DNA from: an uncultured Porphyromonadaceae bacterium | Lineage (GTDB): Bacteria > Bacteroidota > Bacteroidia > Bacteroidales > Muribaculaceae | DNA: 14,137 nucleotides | Reading direction: 5' to 3' | NCBI GenBank assembly: GCA_900544305.1 | Contig: UQUV01000057.1 | Location: 1 to 14,137 of the forward strand | Position numbers and translations under genes: made by a program | Shown: one piece after another, positions 1 through 6,439 of the stretch | Layout: the number at the start of each line of letters is the position of its first letter | How positions within the stretch are numbered: the stretch's first letter is position 1 | The notes under the pieces: model-generated | What the model was told of the DNA's origin: nothing | What the model saw: the letters and a program-made list of their open reading frames with translations, nothing else | The model's database searches: none

Positions 1-17
1 GGAGGACGGCCCTATCA

Positions 18-254
18 TTATAATGATGTATGAACTTTTAGCGGACAGTAATAAATTTTATCACCTTCCGCCATTACGGTAGGCAATGAGTACACTTTTA
101 CAGAACCTTTCAACTTAGACTGCGGTCTATGATTGGTTTCAATCGGGGCAGCCGGCACCATCGTTTTAAGCTTCACTTTGGGCTGAGCCTGCCCATTTGT
201 TGTCATGCAGCAAAGAGTGGACAACAAAAGAACACTAACAAATGACATTCGCAT
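18..254 (-). CDS. small secreted protein of unknown function (78 aa)
   Basis: I do not recognise a family. The N-terminus is a typical Sec signal peptide: a basic start (MRMSF), a hydrophobic core at residues 5-17, and a likely signal peptidase I site after NGQA near residue 23. The two cysteines (15-16) sit inside the hydrophobic stretch without a proper lipobox, so I do not call a lipoprotein. The mature part is only about 55 residues, basic and rich in Lys, Pro and Val, with no recognisable motif. Two start codons are possible (Met1 or Met3); Met1 is the outer one. The gene is supported by a well-formed Bacteroidetes promoter about 40 bp upstream (296-327, minus strand) and by the convincing signal peptide. 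It is divergent from the esterase at 544. A periplasmic or outer-surface location is inferred; the function is unknown. Confidence 0.6.
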   Translation of the reverse strand: MRMSFVSVLLLSTLCCMTTNGQAQPKVKLKTMVPAAPIETNHRPQSKLKGSVKVYSLPTVMAEGDKIYYCPLKVHTSL

Positions 255-295
255 AATAATAGAATTAAATGTAGTTGCTTATTAAAAAATCGTTG

Positions 296-327
296 CAAAA
301 TTAAAAACCTTCTTAGATTTTCACAAA
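296..327 (-). promoter_or_regulatory. Bacteroidetes-type promoter of the 78-aa gene
   Basis: On the minus strand a TTTG -33 box (324-327) is followed, after exactly 20 bp, by TAATTTTG (296-303), a full match to the TAnnTTTG -7 consensus of the Bacteroidetes primary sigma factor. Transcription should start near 289, giving a leader of about 35 nt before the start codon at 254. Confidence 0.6.
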
Positions 328-487
328 CAAATATCGTATTTATTTGACAATTTTGCTAAAAAATTCATACAATTAATAACAATCCAACAAAACACAAGGA
401 ATCGTATCTCTAACCTCAAACTACTCTATACGGAAAACGAAAGTACACACTACTTCAACTCTGACATATCAAGAAACAACATTTTCG

Positions 488-519
488 TTTGCTTCGGGGC
501 TTTCATTTCTGTATCTTTG
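488..519 (+). promoter_or_regulatory. Bacteroidetes-type promoter of the esterase gene
   Basis: A TTTG -33 box (488-491) and TATCTTTG -7 box (512-519) are separated by 20 bp, the expected spacing for a Bacteroidetes sigma-70 promoter. The start of transcription would lie near 526, leaving a short A-rich leader of roughly 18 nt before the ATG at 544. No Shine-Dalgarno is present, as is normal in this phylum. Confidence 0.65.
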
Positions 520-543
520 TAGAAGATCCACAAAAACAAAAAA

Positions 544-1629
544 ATGAACACACTTAAAACCATTTTCTCTGCCGCATTGCTTGCCCTTTGTGCAAGTCCG
601 TCGGCTTTTGCTGACCAGTTTATCCCAGCCAACAATGGCAACATTACCTATACAGGCCGTATTGATTTCAGCAATCCGCTCTCCCCACGATTTACTTATC
701 CGGGAGTCAGCGCAGCACTCAATTTCGAGGGCACAACCCTGAAAATGAAGGCAAAACCGGGCAGCGGCTATTTCATGGTGGAAATCGACGACCGCCATCC
801 GTTCAAAATCAACTTTACTGAAACCGACACAGTGCTGACGCTCGTCAATTCACTGGAACCCGGCGCGCACACGGCACGCATTTCCTATGCTGTGGAAGGC
901 TACAATTACAATCCTGAATTCCGCGGATTCTATATTGACAACAACGCACGTCTGCTCGATGCTCCCAAACGCCCGGAACGGCGCATTGAATTCATCGGCA
1001 ATTCCATTACTTGCGGCTATGGCATCGAAGGAGAAAACGGCAAGGAAGACTTTTCTTTCCGTACTGAAAACCATTTCTATTCCTATGCCACATTGACTGC
1101 ACGCGCGCTGAATGCGGAACACGTTGTAGTGGCACGCTCGGGCTACGGCATTTATCGCAACTATGGTGGTCCGAAAGAAGGAAATCCCAATTGCATCCCG
1201 GCTCTCTACGAACGTACGCTATTCAACGACTCGACTGTCATGTGGGATTTCAACCGCTTCCGTCCGCAAGTGGTATGTGTGAACCTCGGCACCAACGATG
1301 TCAGCCTGTGTGTCATTGACCGCGAACGCCTGACGGTGGCCTATCGCGACTTCATCAAGCGCCTGCGCGGATATTATCCGGAAGCGAAAATCGTGATGCT
1401 CACCGGCTGCATGGCTTTCGGCGACGGACTGAAGGCGTTGAAAGAAACGCTTGATGCAGTGGTGAAAGAAGCCAACGACAACGGCGACAAGAATGTCTAC
1501 CGCTTCGACATGTCGCAACAGGACGGCACACTCGGCTACGGCTCGGACTACCATCCGTCGATGCGACAGGCACAGAAGATGGCCGACGAACTTATCCCCT
1601 ACCTGCGAGAGCTAATGGACTGGGAATAA
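544..1629 (+). CDS. secreted SGNH/GDSL esterase, carbohydrate esterase family 2-like
   Basis: This is probably an exported deacetylase acting on acetylated hemicellulose or related glycans in the periplasm or at the cell surface. A Sec signal peptide ends around AFA (residue 23). Residues 27-135 look like the beta-sandwich (jelly-roll) domain that precedes the catalytic domain in CE2 enzymes, and residues 148-358 form the SGNH hydrolase. Visible catalytic blocks are GNSITCGYG (nucleophile Ser154), the block II glycine in ARSGYGI (near 200), GTND (Asn251 in the oxyanion hole) and DYHPS (His337 with Asp335). The D-x-H spacing rather than D-x-x-H, and the two-domain layout of about 360 residues, favour CE2 over generic GDSL lipases. 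It has its own promoter and no visible SusC/SusD or glycoside hydrolase neighbours. Its 3' end lies 3 bp from that of the convergent helicase. Fold and catalytic type are secure; the exact substrate is inferred. Confidence 0.88.
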   Translation: MNTLKTIFSAALLALCASPSAFADQFIPANNGNITYTGRIDFSNPLSPRFTYPGVSAALNFEGTTLKMKAKPGSGYFMVEIDDRHPFKINFTETDTVLTLVNSLEPGAHTARISYAVEGYNYNPEFRGFYIDNNARLLDAPKRPERRIEFIGNSITCGYGIEGENGKEDFSFRTENHFYSYATLTARALNAEHVVVARSGYGIYRNYGGPKEGNPNCIPALYERTLFNDSTVMWDFNRFRPQVVCVNLGTNDVSLCVIDRERLTVAYRDFIKRLRGYYPEAKIVMLTGCMAFGDGLKALKETLDAVVKEANDNGDKNVYRFDMSQQDGTLGYGSDYHPSMRQAQKMADELIPYLRELMDWE

Positions 1630-1632
1630 CGC

Positions 1633-3519
1633 CTATTCCACATTTTTCACATATTCGTACAACTGACGATAGAAGGCATGCCGCGACAAGGTGGCGGCAT
1701 CGCCGAGAATCACGAGCTTCATACGGGCGCGCGTGATGGCTACGTTCATGCGCCGCAAATCGGAAAGGAAGCCAATTTGCCCGTCATCGTTGCTGCGCAC
1801 AAGACTGATGAAGACCACATCGCGCTCCTGTCCTTGAAATCCGTCGACGGTATTGGCACTCAACAGGCTGCGTACCGGACGCAACACGCTGCTGGCCTTG
1901 ATGAGCCGCCGCAGGTACTGCACCTGTGCCTTGTAGGGGGAAATCAGTCCAAAATCTATCCGTTCGTCCAATATGCGTTCTACACCAATGCGCTGCACAT
2001 AACGCTCCAATTCGGCAATAAAAAATTCGCCTTCGGCTTTATTGATACGGCTGTTGCTTGCCGTGACAAACTCCTCCTTGAAATCCATTTCCGAGGTATC
2101 AATCCACTCCATCGGACGGTCATAGTCGAGAATGCCGCGGAAGCGCACATCGGGGGCCGCCACAAGTTTGCCGCCATAGAACCAGTCGGACGAAAAGCGC
2201 ATGATGCTTTCGTTCATGCGATATTGCACAGTCAGCAGGGAAACCGTCTGCGGCTTGGTTTCTATGATATGTTCCATCAGCGTACGTCCCAGCCCGCCAC
2301 GCATGGCCTCGACACACTTCACCGTCGGAGGAAGCTGGCAATGGTCACCGGCAAGCACCACCCGGTCGGCCTTCCGTATGGCAATCCAGGCAGCAGCTTC
2401 GAGAGCCTGACCGGCCTCATCGATAAATAGCGTAGAGAAACGGCGTCCGCCCAACAGGCGATGGTTGCTACCCACCAGCGTTGACGCCACGACACGGGCA
2501 CTTTCGAAAAGTTCGTTGTTGATAGTCAGTTCAAGCTCCACAGCACGGGCACGCAAATGCCGCATACGGTTGCGCACAGCCTCACGCTCGTCACGCCCGT
2601 GACGCCGCATCGTGGATGTCAGTTCGCGCATGGCTTTCCGTACACCCCAGAGTTCAGGATAAAGGGCATGACCTTCAAACTGACGTTCGTAAGTGAACGA
2701 CAGCATCTTGTCATTGACCCGCGTAGGATTACCGATACGCAGGACAGGCACACCGCGGTCGACAAGTTTCTCGCTAATCCAGTCGACAGCCGTATTGCTC
2801 TGCGCGCAGACAAGCACCTGCGTTTCACGGTGAAGCGTTTCGTAGACGGCCTCGACGAGAGTCGTGGTCTTGCCCGTTCCGGGAGGGCCGTGAACGATAG
2901 CCACATCACGGCAGTTCAGCACCCTGTTGACAGCGGAATCCTGGCTGCTGTTCAGCCAGGGGAAACGGACAGGAAACAGCTGACGGAAACCGGCAGCCAC
3001 CGGCCCGCATAAAATGTCGCGCAACTCGGCCAAACGGGTGCCCTTGGCACGAATCACATCTTCCAATGCTTCGAACATCGCACGATAGGATGTTTCGTCG
3101 AAATACAGCTGCACGCCCAACGACCGCTCACCGGAAATTTCCTGCAGGCAATGTGCTCCGGGCAGAGCAACCACCATACGGTTTCCTTCCACATAGCTTA
3201 CGCCGGCGGTAAAGTTCTTGAAACGCACCCGTCCGTCGAAGCCTTCCGTGAAAAAACATACCTGACGACCGTATTCAAACGCATGCTCCACCTCCGTATC
3301 TTCCGGACGGAATATCTCCACGACAAACTGATTGACCGAGTTGTAGTAGTTCCGCCCGACCGTCACCGGATACCAGCACAGTCCGCGCGCCACTTTCCGC
3401 TGTATGCCCGCTTCCTCCGTCTGCCGTTTGAATTCTTCCTTCTCGTACTCATACTCCATCCGCAGAAGCAGCTGCTGCCGCTGGAAATGATTGCCCGCTA
3501 CCGACTGAATTTCACTCAT
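1633..3519 (-). CDS. DNA2/NAM7 (IGHMBP2-like) superfamily 1 helicase
   Basis: This is a cytoplasmic ATP-dependent nucleic-acid helicase of the SF1B UPF1/DNA2/IGHMBP2 group. All core motifs are intact: Walker A GPPGTGKT (211-218), motif Ia AQSNTAVD (239-246), Walker B FIDEAGQ (365-371), motif III GDHCQLPPT (391-399), motif IV QYRM (432-435), motif V TVDGFQGQE (557-565) and motif VI RMNVAITRAR (590-599). Residues 1-190 are the N-terminal region, which begins with a charged, probably helical stretch and should hold the accessory beta-barrel typical of the family. At 628 residues it is full length for bacterial members. The ATG at 3519 follows a good -7 element by about 30 bp. There is no signal peptide. 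The nucleic-acid substrate and cellular role of bacterial members are poorly defined, so I give no gene symbol. It is visibly richer in G+C than the adhesin genes beside it. Confidence 0.92.
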   Translation of the reverse strand: MSEIQSVAGNHFQRQQLLLRMEYEYEKEEFKRQTEEAGIQRKVARGLCWYPVTVGRNYYNSVNQFVVEIFRPEDTEVEHAFEYGRQVCFFTEGFDGRVRFKNFTAGVSYVEGNRMVVALPGAHCLQEISGERSLGVQLYFDETSYRAMFEALEDVIRAKGTRLAELRDILCGPVAAGFRQLFPVRFPWLNSSQDSAVNRVLNCRDVAIVHGPPGTGKTTTLVEAVYETLHRETQVLVCAQSNTAVDWISEKLVDRGVPVLRIGNPTRVNDKMLSFTYERQFEGHALYPELWGVRKAMRELTSTMRRHGRDEREAVRNRMRHLRARAVELELTINNELFESARVVASTLVGSNHRLLGGRRFSTLFIDEAGQALEAAAWIAIRKADRVVLAGDHCQLPPTVKCVEAMRGGLGRTLMEHIIETKPQTVSLLTVQYRMNESIMRFSSDWFYGGKLVAAPDVRFRGILDYDRPMEWIDTSEMDFKEEFVTASNSRINKAEGEFFIAELERYVQRIGVERILDERIDFGLISPYKAQVQYLRRLIKASSVLRPVRSLLSANTVDGFQGQERDVVFISLVRSNDDGQIGFLSDLRRMNVAITRARMKLVILGDAATLSRHAFYRQLYEYVKNVE

Positions 3520-3547
3520 CGCTGTCCGTTTTTCTCGTTAGTTTCTG

Positions 3548-3579
3548 CAAAGGTAAGCATTTCACCCATACCCACGAAA
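3548..3579 (-). promoter_or_regulatory. probable promoter of the helicase gene
   Basis: On the minus strand TACCTTTG (3548-3555) fully matches the TAnnTTTG -7 element. Twenty bp upstream is TTTC (3576-3579), one mismatch from the TTTG -33 box. Transcription would start near 3541, giving a leader of about 20 nt. The -33 element falls inside the U-tract of the upstream gene's terminator. Confidence 0.5.
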
Positions 3580-3619
3580 AAAAGTCGGGGATGCAATCCC
3601 AACGACTGCATCCCCGACT
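3577..3619 (-). terminator. intrinsic terminator of the 846-aa adhesin gene
   Basis: A perfect 13-bp inverted repeat (3583-3595 with 3607-3619, arm AGTCGGGGATGCA) encloses an 11-nt loop. Read on the minus strand it is followed at once by seven U residues (3577-3583; the last base is shared with the stem). It lies about 30 bp downstream of the stop codon of the 846-aa gene. This is a textbook rho-independent terminator for that gene. Confidence 0.9.
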
Positions 3620-3650
3620 CCATATCGGTAAAAGGTCAAACGACAGCTGC

Positions 3651-6191
3651 CTAACGCACCATCACCTTCATCACCTTTTCATTCATCCGTACAATGTAGA
3701 CACCGGCAGGAACTGCGAAAGTCTTCACACCTTCCTGCATTTCCGTTGCCAACAGCGTACGTCCTGCCATATCGACAATCGTAAGCTCTGCCGGAACCGA
3801 AGCCGTAACCTGAACAGCGCCCGAAACGCCTACAGCCGTAAATGCATCGGCTTCCACTTCACCGACACCCGACTGGGCATTGAACGTATATTCCGCCATT
3901 TCCGAAACACCCGACTTATAAACGGCCTTAATACCTACCGTATGTTCACCGGCTGTCAGACCGGTAAAGGCAAACTGTGTTTCTTGCGGTTCACCTTTCA
4001 GTTCACCGTCAAGATATACTTCATAATGGAGCACATTGCCCACATCTACCTTTGAGTCGGAATCATCGCTCGGACCTACATAGAAGTCATCCACCTGAGC
4101 CAGGAACGCATCAGTTGAAATATAATTTACAGCCAAATATACTGTCTGACCTGCATAAGCCGACAAATCAAGCGTATAAACCGTCCATTCTTCATAAGGC
4201 AATTCAACTTCATCCAGTACTGTGAATGAATCTAAATCCTGTGATGCAGAGATACAGAAACGAACAGTTTCCGGATATTGTGCATATGCTTTCGCTGTCA
4301 ATTGCCAAACATAACCGTCTCTTATTGTCTGAGCCGGAGAAATCAACCATTTATCGGCTTGAGCCATTTGCGGAGAGAAGAAAATGACTGTCTTGTCGCC
4401 CGTTGGAGCCATAATGGCCGGATCGGTCGGAGCCATTGCCGGAACAGTCTTGTATGGATTGAATACCATCGGCGCGATTGCTGTCGGATTGTATGCGTCG
4501 CCCGAACCCGGGAAGGAAACGATATTCGAAGCAGAGCCCAAAGCGATAGGATAAACCGGCAACTTGTCGTTGTCAACAGTCAGCCATTCGCCGAACTCAC
4601 CGGTCACAAAGTCTCCATAGTCTTCAAAACTGTCAGAGAAGCCCAAATCCTGATTCCATTTCACCAAAGCATCATATACAGCCCCTTCTTCGGTCAAATC
4701 GACGGTAATATTATACGGCAAGAACAGATGTTCCTTCAATTCAATATTCTTATCCACATCATCTGACACAACAATTTCTTCACGATATGTGTCATAAACA
4801 GGATTCTCTATCGACAAGGTGTACTTTCCAGCTGGTAACGATTCAAGCACAATTTTTCCGTCCTGAACCTTGGCTGAAATCAAATCGCCATTGTCCATAT
4901 TCAAAATATCAACGTCAAATCCATCTGCGCTCACTTCATTATTTGTTGTCACATTCAACGTTACACGATGACAATTCTCATTACTTATTGCCAGTTCCAC
5001 TGTCGAGATTTCTGTTTCCGTCAGTCTGTAAACAGCCTTCACGCCAAAAGTATGGTTGCCTTCTTCCACATTTTCCAGCGTATAGCTGTAGCTTTCCGTT
5101 TCGCCTACTTTCGTACCGTCCTGATAAATCTCAAACTTTTCGTTCGGATTGGCCGGAGATTTCTGCACACGGCGAAGTTTGGATGTCTCATCGTAGTACG
5201 ACGGCTGACCAACATAGAAATCATCCACCATAAGCATGAACGCACCGTAACGGTTTGCGTTCGCTATATAATGAATGGCAATTTTCACAGCCTGTCCTGC
5301 ATAAGCCGACAAGTCATATTCTTTTGCCACCCATTCCTCATATTCGACAGTTTCATAGTTTCCTGCTGATATGATGGTAAAGTCGTCGGCAGTCGGGTTT
5401 TCAACGGTTGTGATGCCCACCTGGAAACGTTCGGCATAAACGTCAGCAGCCTTAGCCATAAAACGCAGAATATTGTCATTGCCGACGGTGATAGTCGGAG
5501 AAATCAACCAGTCGTCATTAGCCTCACCCGAATTGGTGCGGACAAAACCTACATACTGGTTACCGCTGTACGGACGCAGCACCGGGTATTCGTACCACCA
5601 AGTAGGAACAACCGTCAACGGATTCACAATTGTAGCATACTGAAGTGCACCGCGGTTGTTATAGCTTCCGGCCAATATGGCAGCCGCCTGCTTGTCATTG
5701 TCAATACCTGTCCAGTCGCCAAATGAAATAGACCAGTCGGGATGACCTTCAAAATCATCGAAAAACGCCGGTTTTTCCTTATTCCAGGTCAATGTTACAT
5801 CGTTTTTGCCGGTAAACACATCATGTTCAATGCTACCTGTCAACGAGAACGGTTGGCGTACAGCCTCCTGCAATTCAATGTCAAGCGTAATATCGCCGGT
5901 TACTTCTACGGTCTCGTCATAAACGGCATAACCCTCTTTTTCAACAACGATTCTATGTGTGGCACTATAGACATTCAGTGTGCACTGTCCGTCAGCCGAC
6001 AATGTTGTTTCAGTCGCATTATACGTAAACCCCCAATCGGGAATTTTCAAGTCTACCACAAGGCCGTCGACCGACTCACCTGTGACCGTTTTTACATTAA
6101 TCGTCATTCTATTGTCGCGTGTTTGCGCAGACATCGTTCCGAAAATTCCACACAATGCGAACAAGGTAAAAATAATGGATAACCGTTTCAT
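3651..6191 (-). CDS. T9SS-exported adhesin with two choice-of-anchor J domains (846 aa)
   Basis: This is probably a cell-surface adhesin exported by the type IX secretion system. A signal peptide ends near MSAQ (residues 20-23). The body is one module repeated twice. Each copy has a small carboxypeptidase-regulatory-like beta-sandwich (about 28-108 and 408-486), a choice-of-anchor J/cleaved-adhesin domain (about 143-328 and 519-706), and a fibronectin III-like domain (about 350-402 and 720-772). Hallmarks of the adhesin domains occur in both copies: an F-x-D-x-FE-type start, DNDK, WLISP, DLSAYAGQ and a closing VDDFYVG. Residues 785-846 (VDMAGRTLL, PAGVYIV, a short basic C-terminus) fit a T9SS sorting domain, though without the usual YPNP opening. 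The gene has a strong terminator downstream and candidate promoters in the 248-bp upstream spacer. Domain calls rest on motif recognition. The ligand is unknown, and there is no protease domain as found in gingipains. Confidence 0.85.
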   Translation of the reverse strand: MKRLSIIFTLFALCGIFGTMSAQTRDNRMTINVKTVTGESVDGLVVDLKIPDWGFTYNATETTLSADGQCTLNVYSATHRIVVEKEGYAVYDETVEVTGDITLDIELQEAVRQPFSLTGSIEHDVFTGKNDVTLTWNKEKPAFFDDFEGHPDWSISFGDWTGIDNDKQAAAILAGSYNNRGALQYATIVNPLTVVPTWWYEYPVLRPYSGNQYVGFVRTNSGEANDDWLISPTITVGNDNILRFMAKAADVYAERFQVGITTVENPTADDFTIISAGNYETVEYEEWVAKEYDLSAYAGQAVKIAIHYIANANRYGAFMLMVDDFYVGQPSYYDETSKLRRVQKSPANPNEKFEIYQDGTKVGETESYSYTLENVEEGNHTFGVKAVYRLTETEISTVELAISNENCHRVTLNVTTNNEVSADGFDVDILNMDNGDLISAKVQDGKIVLESLPAGKYTLSIENPVYDTYREEIVVSDDVDKNIELKEHLFLPYNITVDLTEEGAVYDALVKWNQDLGFSDSFEDYGDFVTGEFGEWLTVDNDKLPVYPIALGSASNIVSFPGSGDAYNPTAIAPMVFNPYKTVPAMAPTDPAIMAPTGDKTVIFFSPQMAQADKWLISPAQTIRDGYVWQLTAKAYAQYPETVRFCISASQDLDSFTVLDEVELPYEEWTVYTLDLSAYAGQTVYLAVNYISTDAFLAQVDDFYVGPSDDSDSKVDVGNVLHYEVYLDGELKGEPQETQFAFTGLTAGEHTVGIKAVYKSGVSEMAEYTFNAQSGVGEVEADAFTAVGVSGAVQVTASVPAELTIVDMAGRTLLATEMQEGVKTFAVPAGVYIVRMNEKVMKVMVR

Positions 6192-6283
6192 CTTTATTAT
6201 TTACTAAAAATCTTTACAAATATGGGTCAGACAAAATAATGAACTGTTTGTATGAGTAATTGCATTTATATACCAACTGTCAA

Positions 6284-6291
6284 CAAAGATA
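6284..6291 (-). promoter_or_regulatory. candidate -7 element for the 846-aa adhesin gene
   Basis: TATCTTTG on the minus strand is a full match to TAnnTTTG and identical to the esterase's -7 box. No clear TTTG lies 19-21 bp upstream, so the -33 box is poor. If used, the leader would be about 85 nt. A second full -7 match, TAATTTTG, lies at 6322-6329, also without a good -33 box. Confidence 0.35.
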
Positions 6292-6370
6292 GTATTTTTA
6301 TTGTAGTCATCCTATAAAATTCAAAATTATCACAAAAACAAAACAACATATCTCCTGACAAAAATTACAG

Positions 6371-6430
6371 GTGTCGGCAACTTTTTTTCAGTGCCGGCAA
6401 CTGTTCCTGTTTGCTGGCGACAATTTTGTC
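6371..6430. repeat. three imperfect 20-bp tandem repeats in an intergenic spacer
   Basis: The units start at 6371 (GTGTCGGCAACT), 6391 (GTGCCGGCAACT) and 6411 (TTGCTGGCGACA), exactly 20 bp apart, each followed by a T-rich half. The first two cores differ at one position of 12; the third is degenerate. Bases 6393-6400 and 6411-6418 can also pair as an 8-bp stem (one wobble) with a 10-nt loop. The cluster lies just downstream of the stop codon of the 1347-aa gene and upstream of the 846-aa gene. It has no U-tract on the minus strand, so it is not a standard terminator. A protein-binding site or RNA-processing element is possible. Confidence 0.5.
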
Positions 6431-6439
6431 AGCCATCTA

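Noticed and set aside
450..798. Minus-strand open frames over the start of the esterase gene (450-644, 469-798)
   Set aside because: They overlap the esterase promoter and signal-peptide coding region and resemble no known protein.
1678..1700. Hairpin with 7-bp perfect stem as a terminator for the esterase
   Set aside because: It has no U-tract on the plus strand and its sequence is fully accounted for by helicase codons.
1678..3654. Long plus-strand open frames opposite the helicase (1678-2430, 2557-3012, 3151-3654)
   Set aside because: They are antisense shadows of a helicase with every core motif intact. Their translations show no domain, and no promoter or leader precedes them.
3591..5369. 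Plus-strand open frames opposite the 846-aa adhesin
   Set aside because: Their His/Arg/Leu-rich translations are typical of an antisense frame. The minus-strand gene has a signal peptide, repeated domains and a terminator.
6393..6418. Hairpin as an intrinsic terminator for the 1347-aa gene
   Set aside because: On the minus strand it is followed by ACTGAAAAAAA, not U residues, so the standard model fails. It is listed as part of a repeat instead.
6420..6435. GACAATTTTGTC palindrome as a separate operator
   Set aside because: It is a short AT-rich palindrome beside the 20-bp repeats; nothing independent supports a regulator site.
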